A model generated the notes under the pieces. That model worked only from the letters and a program-made list of their open reading frames with translations. It made no database searches and was not told the origin of the DNA. Positions 51,237 through 60,000 of a DNA stretch of 64,000 nucleotides are shown in pieces. This DNA comes from SKVR01 sp964453995 (GTDB lineage Bacteria > Bacteroidota > Bacteroidia > Bacteroidales > UBA7960): contig CAYVQC010000005.1 of assembly GCA_964453995.1 (NCBI GenBank), positions 40,606 through 104,605 on the forward strand, given 5' to 3'. Position 1 is the first letter of the stretch, and every line of letters begins with the position of its first letter. A program made the translations under genes and the position numbers.

Positions 51237-52202
51237 TCAGTGTGTTGGTATTTCTTCAGGCATAATAAACCGGGTGTTGCGGAGTATTTTCCTGATACCA
51301 TCTTCCATGGAAATCAGTTCCCTGTTGAGCAGTTTCCTCATCTTTGTAATATCGGGAAATCTTCTTTTCATATCACCTTCGGGCAGGGGTGGCCTGAATT
51401 CAATGGTTGAAGATGAGCCCGTAAGCCTGATGATCATTTTTGCCAGGTCGATAATGGTGATTTCAAAGTCTGATCCAATGTTTACCACATCATTTACATA
51501 TTCATCATTGTAAAATGCGCGTGTGGTGGCTTCTATATTATCGTCAATGAAACAGAATGTTCGGGTTTGCATTCCGTCGCCGTAAATGGGAATGGGCTCA
51601 TTTTTCAGGGCATGGGAAATGAATTTCGACATTACAAAGTCAACACTTTGTTTGGGCCCGTATGTGTTGAAGAAGCGGAAACAGGTAAAATCAAGATCGT
51701 ATTCCTTCTTGTAGGATTTCAGGTATGCTTCGCCCACGTTTTTCACAACAGCATAAGGGATGCGCGAGTTGAGAGGGGTGGTTTCTTCGTTTTGAGGCAG
51801 ATCGACTGGCTCGCCATAGACCTCGGAGGAAGAGGCGAAGTAGACCCGTTTTACACCCGAATTTTTGCAAAGGTCAAAAATGTATTCAATGCCATAAAGG
51901 TCTTTCAGTACTCTGATGGGGTAAGCCTGGGTTTGTTTTACTCCAACAAAGGCGGCATAATGAAAAACAAAGTCGAACCGGTTGGAGAGCATTACTTCGG
52001 CAATATCGCGGTAATTGTTTACATTGCATTTCACAAACCTCCAGTTATCTTTGGGTAAAGAAGGTAGTTTGGTCATTTCTCCGGTAGAGAGGTCGTCAAC
52101 AATCACAACATAGTTATCCGGATCACTGATAAGCTTCTCGGCAAGACTACTGCCAATAAATCCTGCTCCGCCAGTGATAAGGATATTCCTTTTTCTTCCC
52201 AT
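51237..52202 (-). CDS. NAD-dependent nucleotide-sugar epimerase/dehydratase
   Basis: A 321-residue extended SDR. The ATG at 52202 gives MGRKRNILITGGAGFIGSSL; a longer TTG start (52235) would overlap the upstream rmlA stop and is rejected. It has the GGAGFIGS NAD loop, DDLSTG, the catalytic YxxxK (YAVVK in IPYAVVKNVGEAYL) and the Ser of YFASSSEVYG. This is the UDP-glucose/GlcNAc 4-epimerase or dTDP/UDP-sugar dehydratase type. Its start is 16 bases after the rmlA stop, so the two are coupled and supply an activated sugar for polysaccharide or glycan. Confidence 0.92.
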   Translation of the reverse strand: MGRKRNILITGGAGFIGSSLAEKLISDPDNYVVIVDDLSTGEMTKLPSLPKDNWRFVKCNVNNYRDIAEVMLSNRFDFVFHYAAFVGVKQTQAYPIRVLKDLYGIEYIFDLCKNSGVKRVYFASSSEVYGEPVDLPQNEETTPLNSRIPYAVVKNVGEAYLKSYKKEYDLDFTCFRFFNTYGPKQSVDFVMSKFISHALKNEPIPIYGDGMQTRTFCFIDDNIEATTRAFYNDEYVNDVVNIGSDFEITIIDLAKMIIRLTGSSSTIEFRPPLPEGDMKRRFPDITKMRKLLNRELISMEDGIRKILRNTRFIMPEEIPTH

Positions 52203-52218
52203 TGTAAGTTTTCTGATT

Positions 52219-53088
52219 TTAGAGTTTTTCTTCAATGATCTGTATCAGGTATTTGCCATAGCCGCTATTGATAAGGGGTTGGGCAATTTCCCTGACTTTT
52301 TCCCGGGATATAAATTTCATCCGGTAAGCAATTTCTTCAATACAGCCGATTTTCAGGCCCTGCCTGTCTTCTATTACCTGCACAAATTGGCTGGCCTGTA
52401 TGAGTGAATCAAAAGTGCCTGTATCGAGCCACGCAGTTCCACGATTGAGGATGCCTACCTTAAGCTTACCCTTTTCAAGGTAATACCTGTTCACATCGGT
52501 GATCTCGTATTCGCCACGCGGGCTGGGCTTTAGGTTGGCAGCCACATCCACTACCGAGTTATCATAAAAATACAAGCCGGGTACGGCAAAATTAGACTTG
52601 GGCTTCTGTGGCTTTTCTTCGATAGAAATAGCTTTGAAATCTTTGTCAAACTCAACCACTCCATAGCGCGATGGATCTGAAACATGATAGGCGAAAACCA
52701 CTCCTCCATCGGGGTCGTTGTTTTGTTGAAGCAGTTGTTGCAGCCCGTTGCTGTAAAAGATATTATCTCCCAGGATCAAAGCTGTTTTGTCATTGCCTAT
52801 AAACTCTTTTCCAATAACAAAGGCCTGTGCCAGGCCATTGGGTGCCTCCTGCCGGGCATACTGAAAATTGCACCCCAAACGGCTTCCGTCTCCCAGTAAT
52901 TTTTCGAAATGGGGCAAATCATGGGGTGTGGAAATGATCAGAATATCCCTGATGCCGGCCATCATAAGCACCGAAAGTGGATAATAGATCATGGGTTTGT
53001 CGTAGATGGGCATGAGTTGTTTGCTCATGGCAAAGGTGATGGGGTAAAGACGGGTTCCTGAACCGCCGGCAAGAATAATTCCTTTCAT
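52219..53088 (-). CDS. rfbA (rmlA): Glucose-1-phosphate thymidylyltransferase
   Basis: A 289-residue enzyme forming dTDP-glucose from dTTP and glucose-1-phosphate, the first step to dTDP-sugars such as rhamnose. N-terminal nucleotide-binding GGSGTRLYPITFAMSKQLMPIYDKPMIYYPL, LGDNIFY (Asp metal site), and the typical length and C-terminal helix. The gene is the first of a two-gene unit with the epimerase/dehydratase. rmlB, rmlC and rmlD partners are not seen in this window, but the neighbour could be an RmlB-like dehydratase. Confidence 0.95.
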   Translation of the reverse strand: MKGIILAGGSGTRLYPITFAMSKQLMPIYDKPMIYYPLSVLMMAGIRDILIISTPHDLPHFEKLLGDGSRLGCNFQYARQEAPNGLAQAFVIGKEFIGNDKTALILGDNIFYSNGLQQLLQQNNDPDGGVVFAYHVSDPSRYGVVEFDKDFKAISIEEKPQKPKSNFAVPGLYFYDNSVVDVAANLKPSPRGEYEITDVNRYYLEKGKLKVGILNRGTAWLDTGTFDSLIQASQFVQVIEDRQGLKIGCIEEIAYRMKFISREKVREIAQPLINSGYGKYLIQIIEEKL

Positions 53089-53214
53089 GTGTTTGGATTA
53101 TGTGTTGAATGCATCGTCAGGATTTGGCAATGGCGTAAAGTTAAAACAATTCGATCAACTGACAAAAAACAAAACTTACACATTGAACCGGGTGCGAAGC
53201 TCCTGATGCCCTCC

Positions 53215-55650
53215 TTAGCATTTTCTCTCTTCTGAGCCAACACAAGCATCCTCCTTAGTTGTTGCGGTACTTTGTTTTTCAGGCACTTCGGTATCCGAAA
53301 GGGGTTCTTCCCTGCTGTCATCGTAGTCCATTTCCATCCGGTTGCTCCTGATGAGGAGACGCTTATGCAGGGATAACAGTACCGACGGCATCAAAAACAG
53401 GTTTGACATGAGGGCAATAAACAGGGTAAAGGCAATCAGATAGCCCAGGGCCTGGGTGCCGCCAAAGGAAGAGGCTGTGAAAATGCTGAAGCCGAAAAAC
53501 AAAACAAAGAAAGTATACACCATGCTAACACCACTTTCCCGCAGAGCTGACAGCACCGAATGTTTGATGTTTTGCTTGTTTAGCGCGAGCTCCTGTTTGA
53601 ATTTTGCCAGGAAGTGAATGGAGTTATCCACCGAAATTCCCAGAGCAATGCTGAAAACCAGTATAGTGGAAGGCTTGATCGGTACACCTGTAAAGCCCAT
53701 TAGTGCGGCAGTGAGCAACTGGGGGAAAAGGTTGGGCAGTAATGAAATCAGGATCATCCTTCCATGGTTGAACAACAATGCCATGAGCAGTGAAATGATA
53801 ACAATGGCAAAAACAAGGCTGGTAAGCAGGTTCTTTATCAGGTAGCCGGATCCCTTCAGAAAGATCACACTGGCACCTGTCATGGTCACCTGGGTGGTTT
53901 CGGGGTCAAAAATGGTATCTATGGCAGGTTGCAATTGCTCCTGCAGTTCCCTGATCTCGCTGGTGCCGATATTGGCCATCTGCACGCTGATGCGGGTTTT
54001 TTGCATGGTGCTGTCGGCCAACGAACTCATTATGCCTTGCCCGGCACCTTCCATTTCCGGCATATAGGATAAGATGAAATTGCGTTCGTGCTGGTTGGGC
54101 AATTCATACATCTGTGGTGCCCCACGATAAAAGGCCTGCTTGGCAAATTTCATTACCTCAACGATGGACAGAGGTTTTGATAATTCCGGGTGGGTAGCCA
54201 ATACTTGCTGCAACTGGTCAATGTTTTTCAGGGTGCGCGGATGTGTAATTCCATTGGACCGGTTGGTTTCCACAAGGATTTCCAGGGGAAGAATTCCATT
54301 GATGTTCTCCTCAAAAAAAACAAGATCTCTGTAAATGGGATCGCGGTGGGGGATGTCGTCTACAACACTTCCGGAGGTGTGCAGCTTGCTTATGCCCCAT
54401 ATCCCCAAAACGAAAAGAACAGCAAAGGTGATATACACTCTTTTGCGATGAAAAACTACACTGTAAACAACCCTTTTGATGGCTCTGCGGATAAACCTGT
54501 TTTCAAGATGCTTAATATGCCGAAGCTGTGGTGCCGGCAGGTAGCTGAAAAAGATGGGGATCAGGAAAATGGTGAGCAGAAAAACAAAGAGGATGTTCAG
54601 GGCGGCTACAATACCAAATTCAACCAGGATGTTGTTCCCTGTAATGATAAAGGTGGCAAAGCCCACTGCTGTGGTAGCATTGGTGAGCATAGTGGCTTTT
54701 CCAATGCGCTGTACAACCCTTACCAGGGCTTTGGTTTTGTTGCCGTGACAGCGGTACTCGTGATGGTATTTGTTGAGCAGAAAAATGCAGTTTTCCACCC
54801 CTATAATGATGAGCAATGGTGGTAAAATGCCTGTAAGTATGGTGATTTCATACCCCATTAAAGCTACCAGGCCCAGGGCCCATATTACACTGATGATCAC
54901 GATAAGCACAGAAAAGAATACCGCCTTGAAGCTTCTGAAAAAGATCAGTAATGCCAGCGATGCGATGATCAATGCCAGGAAAACGAACAACTTAAGCTCT
55001 GATTCGATTTTTTCAGCAGTACGGGTACGGATGTAGGGCAGGCCGCTGTAATGAAGATCAATGCCGGTGTCTTCTTCAAAGGAAGATGCTGTCTGGTATA
55101 GCTCATTAATAAGTCTTACCCGCTCTTTGGTGTTAAGGATAGAGCGGTCAAGGGAAACACCTGCCATTATGGCTCCGGTTTCCTGGTTGAACATCAACCC
55201 GTCATAGAATTTTAGGTTATAAAGCTCATTGATCAAGCTGTCGAGCTCTTGTTGGCTCTGAGGTTTGCGCGTCATCAGGGGAGAAAATTCAAACTTGCGG
55301 GCCTGGTCATTTCTCACTATCCTGGGAATATTGGCAATACTGATCACCTGGGTTACCCCTTCAATTTCCGTGAACTCCTCAGTAATTTGCCACCATTGCA
55401 AAAAGTTTTCGAGCTCAAAAAACCGGGGGTCGCGGATACCTATAAAAGCTACGTTACCGTCTTCACCAAAAGTTTCCCTGAATTGGTTATATTCAATGAA
55501 AGCCTCGTCGGTTTGGGGTAACATTTGTGCAAGTTCATAAGACATCTGCAGCCGTGTGGCCTGCCAGCCCATAAATACAGTAATAAAGAAAATACTTATC
55601 AGGATTGATAAGCGATAGCGAAGGATAAACCTTACCAAAAACTCCCACAT
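53215..55650 (-). CDS. MMPL/HAE3-family RND-type transporter
   Basis: An 811-residue inner membrane transporter from the ATG at 55650 (an in-frame TTG 5 codons upstream is less likely). It shows two halves of six TMs each with a large periplasmic loop after TM1 and TM7. Half one: LRYRLSILISIFFITVFMGW, VFLALIIASLALLIFFRSF, LPPLLIIIGVENCIFLLNKYHHE. Half two: VFAIVIISLLMALLFNHGR, STILVFSIALGISVDNSIHFLAKF and the closing helices. The VDNS/GVEN motifs are the RND relay spots. The C-terminal tail is acidic, with two Cys. It has no adaptor or TolC partner next to it, as is usual for hydrophobe-type (HpnN/MmpL-like) exporters of lipids. Confidence 0.9.
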   Translation of the reverse strand: MWEFLVRFILRYRLSILISIFFITVFMGWQATRLQMSYELAQMLPQTDEAFIEYNQFRETFGEDGNVAFIGIRDPRFFELENFLQWWQITEEFTEIEGVTQVISIANIPRIVRNDQARKFEFSPLMTRKPQSQQELDSLINELYNLKFYDGLMFNQETGAIMAGVSLDRSILNTKERVRLINELYQTASSFEEDTGIDLHYSGLPYIRTRTAEKIESELKLFVFLALIIASLALLIFFRSFKAVFFSVLIVIISVIWALGLVALMGYEITILTGILPPLLIIIGVENCIFLLNKYHHEYRCHGNKTKALVRVVQRIGKATMLTNATTAVGFATFIITGNNILVEFGIVAALNILFVFLLTIFLIPIFFSYLPAPQLRHIKHLENRFIRRAIKRVVYSVVFHRKRVYITFAVLFVLGIWGISKLHTSGSVVDDIPHRDPIYRDLVFFEENINGILPLEILVETNRSNGITHPRTLKNIDQLQQVLATHPELSKPLSIVEVMKFAKQAFYRGAPQMYELPNQHERNFILSYMPEMEGAGQGIMSSLADSTMQKTRISVQMANIGTSEIRELQEQLQPAIDTIFDPETTQVTMTGASVIFLKGSGYLIKNLLTSLVFAIVIISLLMALLFNHGRMILISLLPNLFPQLLTAALMGFTGVPIKPSTILVFSIALGISVDNSIHFLAKFKQELALNKQNIKHSVLSALRESGVSMVYTFFVLFFGFSIFTASSFGGTQALGYLIAFTLFIALMSNLFLMPSVLLSLHKRLLIRSNRMEMDYDDSREEPLSDTEVPEKQSTATTKEDACVGSEERKC

Positions 55651-56033
55651 AATGATTTTGATCAAAAAAAAAGGCTCTTGTTTCAGCCTGAAATATTCAG
55701 GTTACAGGCCACAAACACGCCGGAAAAAGTTAAATATCTTTTGCATACAATGTGGTTACCGAAAACCATTGATGCTTTTTTTTCTATTGCAAAAACAGGT
55801 CAGAAAGGAGGCAGGCAGTAAAACCCACGATGGCCCTTTCCCTTGTAATGCATTCCCTTTTAATTTTTATTGGATTTGTAGTAAAAAAAGAACACTTTGT
55901 TGTAGTGCAGTCAATTCAGGGTCAATAAGTTGATTTAATCTGAAGGCCTGCTTTAAAGGGACTGCAAAAATAAGAAAATTAAGGGGAATTCTTCCGTAGT
56001 TTACGGAAAAATGTGATTTTGGGTGGCTTTTGT
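55651..56033. promoter_or_regulatory. Region upstream of the MMPL gene with two palindromes
   Basis: 383 bases without a gene. CCTGAA-ATA-TTCAGG (55687-55701) lies 37 bases before the MMPL ATG and is a candidate operator. TTCCGTA-GTT-TACGGAA (55992-56008) is a perfect 7-bp hairpin 25 bases after the lipoprotein stop (56034). Several weak open frames were rejected. Confidence 0.35.
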
Positions 56034-56816
56034 TTAGGGGATAGGAAATGTCATGCTATCATCTATAACCCAGTAGCCTTCTTCTGAATCTGCTTCAAAA
56101 AACATCAGCCTGTTGTCTGCCAATACGGCTATCACACCAGGTTCAAAGGGCAGTACGGCCTGGGTCTTTTCGGGAAGGGACAGCACCATGTCGTCCCTGA
56201 ATGTCCATTGGCCGTTATAATCAAGCTGATATATCCCCACTTTGTTGTCTGAAATAATGGCAATGTCCATGGCTCCCATCATAATGTAGTTGTCAATACC
56301 TTCGGGAAGCACAAAGTTGGCGGTTTCATCCACCTGCCAGCGTTTGTCTTCATCGAGGTAGTAAAATTTGACCACCCGGTTTTCATCCTCAATGGCAATA
56401 GCACCATGTTGCCAGGGCATCTTCATTGCCGATATCCTGGTGTATCCCTGCGGCAAAGGCATGGTAAGCTCATAATCCTGGTCCCATTGGTGTGAGGCAT
56501 TCATGTAATAAAAGTACAATTTGTCTTTGTGAAGGGTGGCAATGGTGCCCATGCCTAAGGCAAGCAAGCCTTCGTTTTTTGAGGGGATCTGAAACTGTGA
56601 TACCTGGTCGAGGGTCCATACATGTTTTTCGTTGAGATAATACACAAAGATCTGCCCATCGCGGATAACCCCAACGCTGCTCATTCCGGGGGTAATGATT
56701 TGCGCTGCCACCGGGTTGTCTTTTTGTTCAAGATTAATATCTGTGGGTTGTCTTTTGCAGGCAACCATTATCACTAAAGCTGTGGCCCATAAAACCAGGA
56801 TTCTTTTTGCTGACAT
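56034..56816 (-). CDS. Five-repeat beta-propeller-like lipoprotein, unknown function
   Basis: A 260-residue lipoprotein: signal peptide ending MVAC (Cys20). The mature chain consists of five consecutive repeats of about 40-48 residues, each ending in a Trp followed by a charged strand: GVIRDGQIFVYYLNEKHVW, IATLHKDKLYFYYMNASHQW, IAIEDENRVVKFYYLDEDKRW, IAIISDNKVGIYQLDYNGQW and IAVLADNRLMFFEADSEEGYW, each followed by a short LP-containing turn. The pattern suggests a five-bladed propeller. No known family was recognised (tachylectin-2 also has five blades, but no sequence match can be claimed). It is exported and probably surface- or periplasm-anchored; ligand unknown. Confidence 0.75.
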   Translation of the reverse strand: MSAKRILVLWATALVIMVACKRQPTDINLEQKDNPVAAQIITPGMSSVGVIRDGQIFVYYLNEKHVWTLDQVSQFQIPSKNEGLLALGMGTIATLHKDKLYFYYMNASHQWDQDYELTMPLPQGYTRISAMKMPWQHGAIAIEDENRVVKFYYLDEDKRWQVDETANFVLPEGIDNYIMMGAMDIAIISDNKVGIYQLDYNGQWTFRDDMVLSLPEKTQAVLPFEPGVIAVLADNRLMFFEADSEEGYWVIDDSMTFPIP

Positions 56817-56987
56817 CTTTTAAAGCTGTTTTTTAAAGAAATTAGGGGCTAAAGGTAGGAAAATTTCATTATTGGCAATATCATGTTTGTAACGAAACCA
56901 GAAGCACTGCAGTTGTTTGAAGAAAATGGAATGCTGATGGTCCTTTTTCTCGATGGGCAGTTAGGCTGTTCTTTAAGGGCTGAATAA

Positions 56988-57014
56988 AGATGACCGGCTC
57001 CGGGCCGGTCATCT
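56988..57014 (-). terminator. Hairpin terminator after the giant T9SS gene
   Basis: AGATGACCGGC and GCCGGTCATCT form a perfect 11-bp stem with a 5-base loop (TCCGG). On the minus strand it is followed by TTTATTC, a weak T-run. It sits 77 bases after the stop at 57092. Confidence 0.7.
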
Positions 57015-57091
57015 GTCCACTGTATTAATGATGGTAAAAATTTGAAGAGAATTACATTAAACCATTAATTGTGGGTTATCATAAATGTCTG

Positions 57092-60000
57092 TTAATGCGG
57101 TAGTAGCGTAATCCTGTATGCCTTGCGCATATTGCCGTAATTTACGTTAAGCATATAGGTGCCCGGTGGCAGGCCGGTTAAATCAACTCTATGGCGCAAT
57201 GTGCCTGCAATATCAATGTTTCTTCTTAGCCTGATGCTGCCATTCATGTCCATCAGTTCAATGATGATCTCCTGTGCAAGCTCATCCTCCGTTTCAAGAT
57301 AAACGTAGCCTGATGAGGGGTTGGGGAAAACCTTAAGCTCGGCAATACTTTCATTCGCGATGTCGGTGAAATAGCCAACATATATAGTATCGGAACCCAG
57401 ACAGCCGTATTCATCAGTCACCTTCACCCACTTCCAGCCTACATTGGAAACATGGTAAACCTGCTGGTCGTGTCCGTCGTGCCAGTAGTAGCTGGCAAAA
57501 CCAGATCCTGCATCCAGTACTACTGTATCGGGCCGGGAGGTGTAAATGTCGGGGCCAAGGTGCACTTCGGGCTTTCCGGTGATCTCAATCATGGTTAACA
57601 AGGTGTCGGTGGCGGGCACAGCATTGGGGGTTGCCACGAAAGCCTTGAAGTGATGCAGGTTTCCGGTGGAAAGATCAGCTGTTTGTGTGAAATCAAAATA
57701 TCTGAAAGTGTTGGGCTGCCAGGTTTCACCAATTAAGAAATCTTCATGGACCACTTCGGGTTGGCCTTCTGACAAAAATCCAAGGGTGATGGTTTGGCCC
57801 ACCTCAAACTGGTCGTAGCCTTCATTGAACACTCTTACCCGCACCGCCTCAGCATCGGTTAGCACGCAATAGCTCCGTGGAGAGATAATGGAATCCATCA
57901 CCAGGTTGTAGGTTACTACCTCTATTGCGTCAGATCCCTGGCACCCGTTTTGGTCGGTAACAGTAACACTGTAGGTGGCCGAATGGTTGTCCTGTACCAC
58001 ATACTCAGATCCGGTAGATCCATCCTGCCACAGGTATGCCGCATATTCTTCTTCGGTGCTGAGTACCAGTGAGAGTGGATTCTGTGTGTAAATGTCGTCA
58101 CCCAGGCTGGGTTGTGGTGGCTCGTGGAGGAGATAGGAAACCATAAGGGTGTCGTTTTCCTGCACCATATCACCCGGAATGGATACTGCCGTGGTAAGGG
58201 TATGAGATTCATCAGCAGGCAGGGAAAAGGTTTGCTGGAAGGTATAGATACTCGTTGTTTGGGGTGCTAAATCATTTGTCAGCTGAATGGTTTCCTGGGC
58301 CGACTGACCATCGGGCAGGCCATACCATAAAGTAACCGAGGTTCCTGCTTCAATAGGGATGTAGCCTGCATTGCGAATTCTTATTTTCACCTCGTTTTCT
58401 TCATTGTTGGTACATACTCCGGCTGGTGCAACTACCGAATCCACTGCAATGTCAAGCACTTCAGGGTAAATATAGGTTTGTGCTGTAGATATGCATCCGA
58501 AGGAATTGCTCACTTCCACCCAGTGCTCCCCCCAGGTTTGTACCTGATAGGTTGGTGCTGTTGAGCCGTCGTGCCATAGGTAGGAAGCATATCCCTGACC
58601 CGGGTCCAACACAATGTCCTGGGGAGTATCTGATGAGATGAACGGGGGTAGGTAAATATCGGGATATCCATGCACCACAACGGTAAAAGTAAGGGTGTCA
58701 TTCAGGGTATTGGCATCCCGGTATTTCTGATAGATACGGAACGCATAAGACTGGGGGTCTGTCATGTTTACCGAAGGTGAAAACCAAAAGTCAATTTCTT
58801 CCCCTGCATTCCAGTTTTCGGCAAGGATCAGGGTATCTTCACTGATCAACTCTCCCTGGTATTCAAGCACCAGCGGGAACGATCTGCCTGTTTCAAAACT
58901 TTCGGGTCCATGGTTTACAAGTCTTACCCCTACAGATTCACTCTCGGTGAGCTCGCAGGCTTCCGCCGGCTCCAGCAATTCTGCAATATCAATATCATAG
59001 GTTACCACCAGTACAGAATCCGTTCCGGGGCAGCCGTGTTCATCGGTTACGGTTACATGGTACCAGGCAGAGAAAGGGTTGGATAGCTCGTACCAACGTT
59101 CTGCATGACCATCCTGCCAGAGATACTCTTCGTAATTCTCACCCGCATCAAGGGTAATGCTTTCGGGATCCTGGGTGTAAATGGTATCGCCAATATTGGG
59201 TTCGGGGTATCCATGCACAAAAACACTCTGGTGTAGTGTGTCATTAGAGGGGCCTGCATCCTGCAGCGATTGTAGTACCATAAATGCGTATTCTCCCACC
59301 TGTGAAAAATCAAATTCATTGCTGAACGTGATCTCCAGTTCATTTCCCGGCAGGAATTCATTCTCCAGGGTAAGGATCGTTTCGTCCCATATTTCACCAT
59401 TGTAAAAGATGGAGATAGGTATCGTTGTGCCTTGAGAAAAGGGATCAGGACCTGTATTTACAAGTCGTACACTAAGAAATTCGTTGTCCGTGAGTTCACA
59501 ACTGCTCTCTGGAGCCGTTATGGCATGAACAGCCATATCCCGCGCGATCACCTCGAGAGAATCGGTGGCTGAACAACCGTGGGTGTCAGTAACAGTAACA
59601 GTGTAAAAGCCTGAATGAGGAGAAGAAACGGTATAATGCTGTCCGGTGGTTCCATCCTGCCAAAGGTAGTTGACAAAGCCTGTGCCGGCATCAATTATCA
59701 CTGTGTCGGGTTGCTGCGTGTAAATGTTATTTCCCAGGGCATATTCCGGATAGCCGAATACGGTAATATCGGTAAGCAACGTATCATTGTATACTCCGGG
59801 TTGGTAGAAGTCGTTGTCGCCAGGCAACATGGTAAAGGCTCTTACCGGATAAGTCTGGATGTGACTCATGTTGAAAACAGTCTCGAAGGTAAAGTTTGCC
59901 GTGGCATCGGGGTGCAGGTCCTCTTCCAGGGTAAAGTTTTCATAGGCCCCGGGCAGGGTGTCTATCTCCAATCCCAGGGGAATAATGGTGCCTGCAGGCA

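Noticed and set aside
55652..55933. 93-codon plus frame opposite the MMPL upstream region
   Set aside because: Cys/Phe/Lys-rich random sequence with no start signal.
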